Source of the DNA: Marinomonas sp. KMM3893
GTDB taxonomy: Bacteria; Pseudomonadota; Gammaproteobacteria; Pseudomonadales; Marinomonadaceae
Assembly (NCBI RefSeq): GCF_004352855.1
Contig: NZ_SJSC01000003.1
Span: 372,001-436,000, forward strand
Length of the DNA: 64,000 bases
Direction: 5' to 3'
Part shown: piece after piece, positions 10,007-18,300 of the stretch
Layout: the number at the start of each line of letters is the position of its first letter
How positions within the stretch are numbered: position 1 is the stretch's first letter
Translations under genes and position numbers: made by a program
Notes under the pieces: model-generated
Database searches by the model: none
Seen by the model: only the letters and a program-made list of their open reading frames with translations
Told to the model about the DNA's origin: nothing

Positions 10007-11902
10007 ATGAAGCCTTGGTCAGTGAAAGATTCTGTTGAACTTTATAATGTCACTCACTGGAGTGCTGGTTTTTTCTCTATTAACGATCAAGGCCGTGCCA
10101 TTGCGCTGCCAGACAGAGAAAATAGCATTGATTTGACTGAACTCTCGAAAGCCCTGAAAGAGCAGGGTATTCCTTATCCTTGTTTAGTGCGCTTTCCTAA
10201 TATTCTGCATTCAAGAATCGAAAAGATCACGGAATCATTCTGCCAAGCCATCGAGCATTATGATTATAAAGCGAACTATTCGATTGTTTATCCGATTAAG
10301 GTGAACCAGCAGCGCCGAGTCGTAGAAGAGATAGCGGGTTGCCAACCTGACAATCCGTCGACGGTAGGGTTAGAAGCCGGCAGTAAGCCTGAATTGATGG
10401 CGGTGCTTGCGATGCACCAAAACCCTAACGGCATTATTGTCTGCAATGGTTATAAAGACCGTGAGTTTATTCACTTGGCGTTAATGGCTGAAAAAATGGG
10501 TCACCAAGTGTTTATTGTGGTTGAAAAGCTGCATGAGCTGGATCTTATTTTAGACGAAGCGAAAAAAATAGGCGTTAAGCCTCGTATTGGCATTCGTATT
10601 CGTTTGGCGTCGACGAGCTCAACGCATTGGAGTAACAGTGGTGGTGAAAAGTCCAAATTTGGTTTGACCACCTCGCAACTGTTGCGTGCGGTTGATCGTT
10701 TGCGTGATTTAGACATGCTGGATTGCCTTGAGTTGATTCATTTCCATCTCGGCTCTCAAATCACCAAAATCCGTGATATTCAGAACAGTCTGAAAGAGTG
10801 CGCACGTTATTATTCTGAGTTGCATCAAATGAGTGTGCCTGTGAAGTGGGTGGACGTTGGCGGCGGACTGGGTGTGGATTACGAAGGAACGCGCTCACAA
10901 AGTGCCTATTCTGCCAACTACAGCATTAGCGAGTATGCGAATAACGTGGTGTTTGCTTTTCATAATGTGTGTGACCAATACAACTTGCCTCATCCAAACC
11001 TGATTTCAGAATCCGGTCGTGCGGTCACGGCGCACCATGCCATGATGATTGCGGATGTGTTTTCTCACGGCGCGGAATTGCTGCCGATTGAAGCACCAGA
11101 TGCAGACAGCGTGTTAGAAATACAGCGCCTTTGGGACTGTTACCAAAGTTTAAAAAATAACGAAGAAAGCGATACTCGATCACTGGTCGAAATTTATCAT
11201 GATTTGTTAGATGACTTTAATGACAGCCTGACTCTTTATAATCACGGCCAGCTGAATCTTGAACAGCGCGCTCAAGCCGAAAACCTTTTTGTCGTGGCGT
11301 GTCGTAACTTGTTGCCAAAATTAGACAACCGCAACCGTGGGCATCGTCCGGTGATCGATGAGCTGAATGAACGTTTGGCGGAAAAGCTGTTTGTTAATTT
11401 GTCCGTGTTTCAATCCATGCCAGATGCGTGGGGGATTGATCAGTTGTTCCCTGTATTGCCCTTGCAAGGATTGGATCAAGCGCCGTCTTTTAGAGGCAAA
11501 ATACAAGACGTTACGTGTGACTCAGATGGTTGTTTGTATCGTTATGTGGATGGCCAGGGGATTGAGTCTTCTTTGCCGTTGCCGCCGCCTCCGATCAATG
11601 AAGACTATCTAATGGGGTTTTTCTTAGTTGGGGCTTACCAAGAAACCTTAGGTGACTTACATAACCTTTTCGGTGACACTAGCTCTGTGGACGTTTATCT
11701 GACGGAAGATGGCTTTAGAATTGACCATGTGTTGATGGGGGACAGTGTTCAGGACGTACTTAAGTACGTAAGCTATGATGAGCAAGCCTTGTTAAAACGC
11801 TATCAAGAGAAAGTCTCTGCAAGTGATCTAGATGGCCAGGAACAGGCAAAGCTAATTGATACCTATCAAAAAGTATTGCGAGGTTCTACTTACTTATCTT
11901 AA
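10007..11902 (+). CDS. speA: Biosynthetic arginine decarboxylase
   Basis: A 631-residue PLP enzyme that converts arginine to agmatine for polyamine synthesis. The PLP lysine is in IVYPIKVNQ (Lys98); glycine-rich GGGLGVDYEGT and the ESGRAVTAHHAM segment are family hallmarks of alanine-racemase-fold decarboxylases. The length matches E. coli SpeA (about 630-660). The start has a strong AGGAGG at 9996-10001. It is a single-gene unit between terminators; no agmatinase gene is adjacent. Confidence 0.96.
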   Translation: MKPWSVKDSVELYNVTHWSAGFFSINDQGRAIALPDRENSIDLTELSKALKEQGIPYPCLVRFPNILHSRIEKITESFCQAIEHYDYKANYSIVYPIKVNQQRRVVEEIAGCQPDNPSTVGLEAGSKPELMAVLAMHQNPNGIIVCNGYKDREFIHLALMAEKMGHQVFIVVEKLHELDLILDEAKKIGVKPRIGIRIRLASTSSTHWSNSGGEKSKFGLTTSQLLRAVDRLRDLDMLDCLELIHFHLGSQITKIRDIQNSLKECARYYSELHQMSVPVKWVDVGGGLGVDYEGTRSQSAYSANYSISEYANNVVFAFHNVCDQYNLPHPNLISESGRAVTAHHAMMIADVFSHGAELLPIEAPDADSVLEIQRLWDCYQSLKNNEESDTRSLVEIYHDLLDDFNDSLTLYNHGQLNLEQRAQAENLFVVACRNLLPKLDNRNRGHRPVIDELNERLAEKLFVNLSVFQSMPDAWGIDQLFPVLPLQGLDQAPSFRGKIQDVTCDSDGCLYRYVDGQGIESSLPLPPPPINEDYLMGFFLVGAYQETLGDLHNLFGDTSSVDVYLTEDGFRIDHVLMGDSVQDVLKYVSYDEQALLKRYQEKVSASDLDGQEQAKLIDTYQKVLRGSTYLS

Positions 11903-11912
11903 GCGCGGATAT

Positions 11913-11947
11913 TCAGGCTAAGGCACTGTGTTTAGGTCTTAGCCTGA
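11913..11947 (+). terminator. Probable terminator after speA
   Basis: TCAGGCTAAG at 11913-11922 pairs perfectly with CTTAGCCTGA at 11938-11947 (10 bp, 15-nt loop). The downstream stretch TGTTGTTATGG is only moderately T-rich, so termination strength is uncertain. Confidence 0.6.
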
Positions 11948-12098
11948 TGTTGTTATGGTGCTTGATGAGGGTGTTTTCTTTGGGTCAAAGTGTGTTTTCC
12001 CCTTGTTTTAAGATCGGCAGATTCATGCTTAAGCTGGCTTCGTATAAAAAACAGTAAGAGTGTCATTTTTAAGAACCGTTTCATTAACTAGGATGATT

Positions 12099-12983
12099 AT
12101 GACGACGTCTTCTCAACCCAGTATGCCTTGTTATGCTGTGATACTGTCGAGCAGTGTTATGCTTGAGAATATGACTTATCGGATTATGATCGATAAGTTG
12201 ATTGATTTGGCCAAAGAGCAAGCCGGATTCATTGCCGCAGAATGCTCGTTAGGCGAAACCGATTTACTATTAACTTATTGGCAAGATCGCGACACGGCTG
12301 AGCATTGGTTGAACAATACAATATTGAGACGAACGCTGTCTTTGGCTGAGCAATTTTGGTTTGATTCGTATCACTTACGATTGGTTGAGGTCGTCGAAAG
12401 TCACTCATTTCAACAGACGAATTTACCGGATCATTCATCACGTTTTCCCCGTATTCAAACCGCACGAGGCGTTCTTAAAATATTAGATGAGTCAGAAGTA
12501 GACTTGTTGAAAGCCTACGTAATAGAGGAAAAAGAGTTCCTTGCTCCTTGGGAACCATTGCGCACAGACGCTTATTACTCTACCGCTTTATGCAAACTGC
12601 GGATCCGTGAAATGCGCCGAGATTTCCTTAAAGATCAAGGTGTTGCCTTTTGTTTCTTATCCCCTGATGAGCGCCGTATGTTGGGTTACGCGAATTATTC
12701 GAATCTGGTCAGAGGGGTCTCTCAGTCTTGTCACCTTGGTTACAGCTTACGAGAGTCTGAGCAGGGCAAAGGACTGATGCATGAATTCTTAAGCGCCGGT
12801 AATGAATACCTTCGAAAAGAGTGTCGTATTGATCGAATTCAGGCGAATTACATGCCTAGAAATGCACGCAGTGCTGCGGTGCTGGAGAAATTAAATTTTG
12901 TTAAAGAAGGCTACGCTAAACATTATCTGAAAATAAATGGCCAGTGGGAGGATCACGTGCTCACCGCCTTGGTGATGCGCTAG
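12099..12983 (+). CDS. ABM-like domain fused to a RimJ-type GNAT acetyltransferase
   Basis: About 294 residues in two parts. The N-terminal ~100 residues (TYRIMIDKLIDLAKEQAGFI, then LLLTYWQDRDTAEHW) resemble the antibiotic biosynthesis monooxygenase (ABM) ferredoxin-like fold. The C-terminal ~180 residues resemble RimJ/RimL-type N-acetyltransferases: FLAPWEPLR, the acetyl-CoA loop in LRESEQGKGLMHEF, and NARSAAVLEKLNF. In-frame starts exist at 12060 (GTG), 12093 and 12099; AGG at 12090-12092 best fits 12099. The acceptor substrate is unknown. The gene ends 11 nt from the convergent bicupin gene. The domain assignment is by pattern; the fusion is discussed in the findings. Confidence 0.7.
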   Translation: MTTSSQPSMPCYAVILSSSVMLENMTYRIMIDKLIDLAKEQAGFIAAECSLGETDLLLTYWQDRDTAEHWLNNTILRRTLSLAEQFWFDSYHLRLVEVVESHSFQQTNLPDHSSRFPRIQTARGVLKILDESEVDLLKAYVIEEKEFLAPWEPLRTDAYYSTALCKLRIREMRRDFLKDQGVAFCFLSPDERRMLGYANYSNLVRGVSQSCHLGYSLRESEQGKGLMHEFLSAGNEYLRKECRIDRIQANYMPRNARSAAVLEKLNFVKEGYAKHYLKINGQWEDHVLTALVMR

Positions 12984-12994
12984 TGTCGCGGCGC

Positions 12995-13690
12995 TTACAG
13001 AGCGAGTACGCGGCCTTTTTCTGGGTAAGGGGTAGTGATGCTCAGTACGGTAATGCTTTTGTTGTTAGGGTTGAACACGGCTTTGCGTGTCATCTTTGGC
13101 AGGTGCTGTCCAATATCAGGGCAGTATTCGAACGCCTGTTTATTGATTGATAAGGCCATTTTTCCGTCTAAGCAGAGTAGGTATTGGTCAGTGTGCTTAT
13201 GATAGTAAGGGGTTTCTTTATAGTGTGCTGGATAGCTATGAATGGCGATAACCCCTTCTTCTCCTTGATACAGAGGCCATATGGTGACACCACTTTTTTC
13301 CACAATACTGGTGATGTTGCCGGATGATACCTTATTGAATTGAGTGACTTTCTCGGTTTGTTTCGGGTAAGTGGAAAAGGTAACAATACAGAGTCGGACT
13401 TCTGGTGATAACAAGGTTGCTACTGTGATTGCAGTACTGGGCAGCCAGCTGCCTTGGTTCTTTTTAAGGTGTATCTCATTGTGTTGGCTTTTTAGAAAGA
13501 GCTCGCCAGATAAAATAAACAGGAAGCACTTGTCGGTGGCTTGGTAGAAACGGCTGGGTGTTGAGTCTTGTAACAAATGCTCGTGACGAATGCCTATGTT
13601 GTCTTCCCTGTGAATAATAGAAGAGCAACCGCCTTTACCAAGCTCGTGCTGAATAGGGTAAGGCGAAAAGCTGGAGTGGTGCTTATTCAT
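12995..13690 (-). CDS. Two-cupin protein of unknown function
   Basis: About 231 residues with two cupin-like beta-barrel halves. The first spans roughly residues 50-100 (CFLFILSGELFLKS, then NQGSWLP) and the second residues 150-230 (HSYPAHYKETPYYHKHTDQYLLCLDGK). The second half contains HKH with a following Gln, a plausible metal-binding set; the first half lacks an obvious His pair. The start at 13690 has AAGGGA 5 nt upstream on the minus strand and is preferred over an ATG eight codons earlier. No helix-turn-helix is seen, so an AraC-type regulator is unlikely. Function is not known. Confidence 0.65.
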   Translation of the reverse strand: MNKHHSSFSPYPIQHELGKGGCSSIIHREDNIGIRHEHLLQDSTPSRFYQATDKCFLFILSGELFLKSQHNEIHLKKNQGSWLPSTAITVATLLSPEVRLCIVTFSTYPKQTEKVTQFNKVSSGNITSIVEKSGVTIWPLYQGEEGVIAIHSYPAHYKETPYYHKHTDQYLLCLDGKMALSINKQAFEYCPDIGQHLPKMTRKAVFNPNNKSITVLSITTPYPEKGRVLAL

Positions 13691-13762
13691 ATAGATCCCT
13701 TTGCAATAACGCAATATATGGATGAGATAGTCATCTACCTTAGATAAACTTCCAAGCTAAGG

Positions 13763-13792
13763 TTGCAGGCCATAACGATGTTTCTTTATAGT
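13763..13792 (+). promoter_or_regulatory. Candidate sigma-70 promoter for parC
   Basis: TTGCAG at 13763-13768 and TATAGT at 13787-13792 are separated by 18 nt, giving a start near 13799 and a ~70-nt leader. This is motif matching only. Confidence 0.4.
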
Positions 13793-13867
13793 ACGGGCAA
13801 ACTATTTTTTCAATTATTGGTGTGCTACTAACGACACACTGAAAAACGCTGTAGAAGGAAATTCTCC

Positions 13868-16180
13868 TTGAGTGAGCTGTCAAACTTCGAGTCGAATGAA
13901 ACACTTTCATTAAAAGACTATACAGAAAAAGCGTACTTAAACTACTCAATGTACGTGATTTTGGATCGTGCCTTACCGCATATTGGCGATGGGCTAAAAC
14001 CGGTACAACGTCGTATTGTGTATGCGATGAGCGAGTTAGGTTTAAAGGCGTCTGCTAAGTACAAAAAATCCGCTCGAACTGTGGGCGATGTGTTAGGTAA
14101 ATTTCACCCCCATGGCGACAGCGCGTGTTATGAAGCCATGGTGTTAATGGCGCAACCGTTTTCCTACCGTTACCCTTTGGTCGATGGACAAGGAAACTGG
14201 GGGGCACCCGATGACCCTAAATCGTTTGCTGCCATGCGTTATACCGAATCGCGATTGTCTAAATACGCCGATGTGTTATTGCGTGAAGTGAGCCAAGGTA
14301 CAGTCGATTGGGTACCTAACTTTGATGGCACCTTGCAGGAACCGTCGGTGTTGCCTGCGCGTCTCCCCAATTTATTGCTCAACGGTACCACGGGGATCGC
14401 GGTGGGGATGGCGACCGACATTCCTCCTCATAACTTACGAGAAGTGGGTGAGGCGTGCATTCATTTATTGAATCACCCAAAAGCAGAATTGGATGATCTT
14501 CTTGGTTTCATTCAAGGGCCTGATTTCCCAACAGGGGGCGAGATAGTCACACCCCGTAGCGACATTCGTAAACTCTATGAAACCGGAAAAGGGCAAATTA
14601 AAGCGCGTGCCCGCTACGAGATAGAAGAGGGCGAGATTGTTGTTCATGAATTGCCTCACCAGGTGTCTGGTAGCAAGATTCTTGAGCAAATTGCCGCTCA
14701 AATGCAGGATAAAAACCCCGCTAAAAAACTGTCGATGGTGGTGGATTTACGAGATGAATCTGATCATGAGAATCCGACGCGCTTGGTCATAGTGCCCAAG
14801 TCTAACCGGGTTAATATTGACTCTGTGATGACGCATCTTTTTGCGACAACCGATTTAGAAAAATCCTATCGCGTTAATATGAATGTGATTGGTTTGGATG
14901 GTTTGCCACAAGTCAAACCGCTGAAAAACTTTTTGTCAGAATGGCTGCGTTTCCGCATTGATGTGGTGCGTCGTCGCTTGCAGTTCCGCTTAGATAAAGT
15001 AAATAGTCGACTGCATATTTTGGCGGGTTTATTGGTCGCCTTTCTGAATATCGATGAAGTGATCGATATCATCCGTACTGAAGAAAAGCCCAAAGTGGAG
15101 TTGATGGCGCGTTTTGGCCTCACCGACATTCAAGCTGAAGCCATCTTAGAGTTGAAATTGCGTCATTTGGCGAAGCTTGAAGAAGTGCGTATTAAAGCGG
15201 AGCAAGATGAGCTTGAGAAAGAGCGCTTGCAACTAGAAAGCTTGCTGTCTTCTGATAGCAAATTGAAGAAGCTTATTTCAAAAGAAATTCGCGAAGCCAT
15301 TGATGCGTTTGGTGACGATCGCCGAACCCCAATTGTGGAGCGTAAGGAAGCGCAAGCGTTCAATGAAGAAGACCTACTGTCCAATGACCCTATTACTGTG
15401 GTTATTTCTAAGCAAGGCTGGATTCGTGCCGGTAAAGGGCATGACCTTGACGTAGAAGGGCTTAGCTACAAATCAGGCGACGGTTACTTGGTCAGCGCCA
15501 AAGGGCGCTCAAATCAGACGTTGGTGCTGTTAGCATCGAATGGGCGTACCTATTCTATGAAGGCGCACACCTTGCCGTCTGCACGCGGACAGGGCGAGCC
15601 CATCACGGGGCGCATCAGCCTTGAGAAAGACGTCACTATTGTCGCAGCGGTATTAGACAGCGAAGAGGCCCATTACCTTATTGCAAGCGATGCAGGCTAC
15701 GGTTTTGTGGCACAGCTAAAAGACCTTTATGCGAAAAACAAAGCGGGTAAAGCCACATTGACCTTGCCAAAAGGCGCGCAGGTTATGGCGCCGGTGTTGG
15801 TTGAAAATCCGCAATCAGGGCGCGTGGTGGTGATCTCCAATGAAGGTCGCATGCTGGTGTTTGATGTCGCTTCTTTGCCACAAATGGCGAAAGGCAAAGG
15901 GAATAAAATGTTGAGCATTCCGAGTGCGCGTGCCGCAGAGCGAGAAGAGTTGCTTGTCTCCATGGCGTGTGTGTTGCCTAACGACCTGTTGATGGCGTAC
16001 GCAGGCAAGCGCTTTATCTCCTTTACGGAAAAAGATCTACAGGATTACATCGGTGAGCGTGGACGTCGTGGTTTGAAATTGCCAAGAGGCTTCCAGCGCA
16101 TTGATACCCTCGACGTTAAAGTGGGTGAAGGTAAGCCAAATAAAGGCGACAGTGGCGTAGAAGACGTGGCTGAAAAATAG
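13868..16180 (+). CDS. parC: DNA topoisomerase IV subunit A
   Basis: A 770-residue type IIA topoisomerase subunit that, with ParE, decatenates daughter chromosomes. The catalytic Tyr is in AAMRYTES (Tyr125). The quinolone-resistance region [12 protein letters not shown] has Ser85 and Glu89, equivalent to wild-type E. coli Ser80 and Glu84, so no classic resistance change is visible. The C-terminal beta-pinwheel domain has the ParC form rather than the GyrA-box form. Translation starts at TTG 13868 after GAAGGA at 13855-13860. parE is not adjacent. Confidence 0.96.
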   Translation: MSELSNFESNETLSLKDYTEKAYLNYSMYVILDRALPHIGDGLKPVQRRIVYAMSELGLKASAKYKKSARTVGDVLGKFHPHGDSACYEAMVLMAQPFSYRYPLVDGQGNWGAPDDPKSFAAMRYTESRLSKYADVLLREVSQGTVDWVPNFDGTLQEPSVLPARLPNLLLNGTTGIAVGMATDIPPHNLREVGEACIHLLNHPKAELDDLLGFIQGPDFPTGGEIVTPRSDIRKLYETGKGQIKARARYEIEEGEIVVHELPHQVSGSKILEQIAAQMQDKNPAKKLSMVVDLRDESDHENPTRLVIVPKSNRVNIDSVMTHLFATTDLEKSYRVNMNVIGLDGLPQVKPLKNFLSEWLRFRIDVVRRRLQFRLDKVNSRLHILAGLLVAFLNIDEVIDIIRTEEKPKVELMARFGLTDIQAEAILELKLRHLAKLEEVRIKAEQDELEKERLQLESLLSSDSKLKKLISKEIREAIDAFGDDRRTPIVERKEAQAFNEEDLLSNDPITVVISKQGWIRAGKGHDLDVEGLSYKSGDGYLVSAKGRSNQTLVLLASNGRTYSMKAHTLPSARGQGEPITGRISLEKDVTIVAAVLDSEEAHYLIASDAGYGFVAQLKDLYAKNKAGKATLTLPKGAQVMAPVLVENPQSGRVVVISNEGRMLVFDVASLPQMAKGKGNKMLSIPSARAAEREELLVSMACVLPNDLLMAYAGKRFISFTEKDLQDYIGERGRRGLKLPRGFQRIDTLDVKVGEGKPNKGDSGVEDVAEK

Positions 16181-16201
16181 CAAAATTGAACTAGAGTAAA
16201 G

Positions 16202-16229
16202 ATGAGCTGGTGTGGTTACGCCAGCTCAT
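16202..16229 (+). terminator. Hairpin after parC, likely transcription end
   Basis: ATGAGCTGG at 16202-16210 pairs perfectly with CCAGCTCAT at 16221-16229 (9 bp, 10-nt loop). It lacks a clear T-tract, so it may be a processing or stability hairpin instead of an intrinsic terminator. Confidence 0.5.
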
Positions 16230-16241
16230 GAGTTGGGCGCT

Positions 16242-16281
16242 AAGCATTAAACGAAAAGCATTAAACGAAAAGCATTAAACG
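16242..16281. repeat. Tandem 14-bp repeat, about 2.8 copies
   Basis: The unit AAGCATTAAACGAA occurs at 16242-16255 and 16256-16269, with a third partial copy at 16270-16281 ending AAACG. The copies are identical over the shared length. The array lies between the parC hairpin and the ribosome site of the ferritin gene. Confidence 0.9.
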
Positions 16282-16312
16282 GACATCCCTGATAGGAATG
16301 AGGAAGAGTGAA

Positions 16313-16786
16313 ATGAAAGGTAGCAAAAAGGTAATTGATGGCTTGAATAAGCTATTAGCAAACGAACTGGCGGCCATTGACCAGTATTTTATTCATTCAC
16401 GTATGTATGATGATTGGGGCATGGATAAGCTCTACGAGCGATTAAATCATGAGATGGAAGAAGAAACTCAGCATTCAGATTGGTTGATCAAACGAATTTT
16501 GTTTCTTGAGGGCGTGCCATGCATGACGAAGCGACGTGATTTGTTGGTTGGCTCTGATGTGCGTTCTGCCATGGCCAATGACCTGACTCTAGAGCTTGAA
16601 GTGGTTGCTTGTGTGCGTGAAGCGATCGCCTTGTGTGAAGAGGAAAAGGATTATCAAACACGCGAAATGCTAGAAAAACTCTTGTTTGATACCGAAGAAG
16701 ATCATGTCTACTGGCTAGAGCAACAGCTTGGCTTGATGGACAAAATTGGTATGCAGAACTATATCCAGTCACAAATGGGCAAATAA
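16313..16786 (+). CDS. ftnA: Non-heme bacterial ferritin subunit (FtnA/Bfr-alpha type)
   Basis: A 157-residue four-helix ferritin very similar in pattern to the P. aeruginosa protein once called BfrA and now FtnA ([20 protein letters not shown]). Counting from ATG 16313, ferroxidase ligands Glu18, Glu51, His54, Glu94 and the DTEEDH set are present, so it should oxidise Fe(II). Position 52, the heme-binding Met of bacterioferritin, is Thr. GAGGAAGAG precedes 16313; an ATG five codons upstream is less likely. It is followed after 11 nt by a second, complementary subunit gene, so the two probably form a mixed shell. Confidence 0.9.
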   Translation: MKGSKKVIDGLNKLLANELAAIDQYFIHSRMYDDWGMDKLYERLNHEMEEETQHSDWLIKRILFLEGVPCMTKRRDLLVGSDVRSAMANDLTLELEVVACVREAIALCEEEKDYQTREMLEKLLFDTEEDHVYWLEQQLGLMDKIGMQNYIQSQMGK

Positions 16787-16797
16787 GGGAGCATTTT

Positions 16798-17262
16798 ATG
16801 AAAGGTGATCGCGAAGTACTAGCGAGCTTGAACAAGGTGTTGGCCAATGAGCTTGTGGGCATTAACCAGTACTTTTTGCATGCTCGCATGTTTAAAGATT
16901 TTGGTTTTAGTGCTCTGGATAAAGCAGACTATAAAACGTCTATTCAGAAAATGAAAAATGCCGATCGATTGATTGAGCGAATTTTGTTTCTGGAAGGCTT
17001 ACCGAATCTTCAGGATTTAGGTCGGTTACGCATTGGCGAAAACAGCGAAGAGATGATTGCTGCGAATTTGGCGTTGGAGCTGGATACCTTGGTCGTGCTA
17101 AAAGACGCCATTGAATTGTGCGAAACCAAGCTCGATTTCATGAGTCGAGATGCACTAGAAAATATTCAAGAAGAGCAGGAAGAGCAGATTGATTGGTTAG
17201 AAACACAGCAGATGCTTATTGCCTCATCTGGTTTGGAAAACTACCTACAGTCTCAAATGTAA
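16798..17262 (+). CDS. bfr: Bacterioferritin subunit, heme-binding and lacking ferroxidase ligands
   Basis: A 154-residue bacterioferritin aligning without gaps to E. coli Bfr ([20 protein letters not shown]). Met52, which binds heme between subunits, is kept. Of the diiron ligands, Glu18 and Glu94 remain, but position 51 is Lys, 54 is Asn, 127 is Gln and 130 is Gln. It should therefore bind heme but not oxidise iron by itself. The gene is 11 nt after the ferroxidase-competent subunit. Heme in bacterioferritin carries electrons from Bfd to the iron core, fitting the bfd gene that faces it 4 nt away. Confidence 0.93.
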   Translation: MKGDREVLASLNKVLANELVGINQYFLHARMFKDFGFSALDKADYKTSIQKMKNADRLIERILFLEGLPNLQDLGRLRIGENSEEMIAANLALELDTLVVLKDAIELCETKLDFMSRDALENIQEEQEEQIDWLETQQMLIASSGLENYLQSQM

Positions 17263-17266
17263 ATCA

Positions 17267-17461
17267 TTAAGCGGCTTGAAACTGGGTTTCTGCAATCTGC
17301 AGAAGCTCATCGTTTAATATCTTTTTCGCGCATTGGCAGCATTTCCCACACTGGTTCCCCAGATTCGTTTCCTGATACAGGGCTTTCATGGTCGTCGCAC
17401 CTTCTTGAATGGATTGTTTAATCTGGCCATCGGTAACGCCGTTACAAAGACATACGTACAT
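17267..17461 (-). CDS. bfd: Bacterioferritin-associated ferredoxin
   Basis: A 64-residue [2Fe-2S] protein with the BFD ligand set: Cys4 and Cys6 in MYVCLCNGV, and Cys38 and Cys41 in NQCGKCCQC. Bfd reduces the heme of bacterioferritin so that stored iron leaves as Fe(II). It is convergent with the bfr pair, ending 4 nt from the bfr stop, so it is transcribed separately. A promoter with an overlapping Fur-like site lies just upstream, which matches induction under iron starvation. Confidence 0.94.
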   Translation of the reverse strand: MYVCLCNGVTDGQIKQSIQEGATTMKALYQETNLGNQCGKCCQCAKKILNDELLQIAETQFQAA

Positions 17462-17498
17462 AAATGAAAATCACTCTCGTTAATGTTCCAATAATGCG

Positions 17499-17527
17499 AT
17501 TCTAGTTCGAATGCAAATGATTATCAA
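17499..17527 (-). promoter_or_regulatory. bfd promoter with overlapping Fur-box-like site
   Basis: On the minus strand TTGATA (17522-17527) and TAGAAT (17499-17504) are separated by exactly 17 nt, a strong sigma-70 match. The segment 17507-17525 matches the 19-bp Fur consensus at about 13 positions, with ATGATTATC as the best half. A repressor bound here would cover the -35 region and spacer. Confidence 0.65.
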
Positions 17528-17580
17528 CGGATAAAAATTTATCTATTTATTTTCTTTGATAGATTTTAACTTTGAGTGAA

Positions 17581-17618
17581 TTTTGTACGAATTAGCCTAA
17601 AGGCTAATTCGTACAAAA
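17581..17618. repeat. Perfect 17-bp inverted repeat with 4-nt loop
   Basis: TTTTGTACGAATTAGCC (17581-17597) and its exact reverse complement (17602-17618) flank TAAA. The element lies 6 nt past the stop codon of the DsbA-like gene (minus strand) and about 55 nt upstream of the bfd promoter. It probably works as a terminator or transcript-end hairpin, though the sequence after it is not T-rich on the minus strand. Confidence 0.85.
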
Positions 17619-17624
17619 AAGAGG

Positions 17625-18272
17625 TTAGGCTGTCGGTGTTTTGTTGGCAATGTCGTGAAGAATTTTTAGAAAGGCTTCTGGGTCGTGGGCGCCATGGACC
17701 ATGTATTGATCATTGATCACATAGGTTGGGGCAGAGGTGATGTCCAGGCTTTTTAAGCGTGCTATTTTTTTATTGACAATAGTGAGCGCTTTTTCTTGAT
17801 AAGCGTACTGAATGTCATTGTCTTGCATGCCAATGCTTAGGGCAATTTCTTCCAGCTTGGCTTTTTTGCCAATGTCTTGGCCGAGCGTGAAGTGCGCGTG
17901 GAAAAGGGCAAGCACCAAAGGCGTTGCCAAATCGACCTTGCTGGCGGCTAAGATAAATTGATGTGCTAGCTTGGTGTTTGGCAGGCGATCTTTTTCAGAG
18001 AAGTTAAAGGTGATGCCATTTTCTATGCCAACTTGCTGCAGCGCGTGGGTGGCTTCATTTAGTCTCTCTTGGCTACCAAAGCGCTTTGTTAGGTAGCTTT
18101 CTCTGTCTTCCCCTTCTGGGGAGATGTCAGGGTGCAGCTCAAAGGGCTGCCAGCGAATATCAATGCGATAATCGTCGCCCAATTGGTCAATTGCTTGCTT
18201 CAATCTGGTATACCCTAGATAGCTCCAAGGGCAAACAACATCTGAAATGATATCGATGCGCAGGTCGGCCAT
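17625..18272 (-). CDS. DsbA-family oxidoreductase (FrnE-like)
   Basis: A 215-residue thioredoxin-fold protein of the DsbA/FrnE/HCCA-isomerase group. The active-site region reads VVCPWSYLG, that is CxxS instead of CxxC, and a cis-Pro loop is seen at SAPTYVIND. FrnE-like proteins with CPWC or CPWS are cytoplasmic and thought to be isomerases or glutathione-linked oxidoreductases. There is no signal peptide, consistent with the cytoplasm. It lies 28 nt downstream of the Tag-like gene on the same strand, so the two are probably co-transcribed. Substrate is unknown. Confidence 0.85.
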   Translation of the reverse strand: MADLRIDIISDVVCPWSYLGYTRLKQAIDQLGDDYRIDIRWQPFELHPDISPEGEDRESYLTKRFGSQERLNEATHALQQVGIENGITFNFSEKDRLPNTKLAHQFILAASKVDLATPLVLALFHAHFTLGQDIGKKAKLEEIALSIGMQDNDIQYAYQEKALTIVNKKIARLKSLDITSAPTYVINDQYMVHGAHDPEAFLKILHDIANKTPTA

Positions 18273-18300
18273 GTTTTCTCCTAAACGGTGATTTTTAAAG

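Noticed and set aside
13868..16180. Quinolone-resistance changes in parC
   Set aside because: Ser85 and Glu89 (E. coli 80 and 84) are wild type.
16242..16281. Possible CRISPR array
   Set aside because: Copies are directly adjacent with no spacers and are only 14 bp long; it is a simple tandem repeat.
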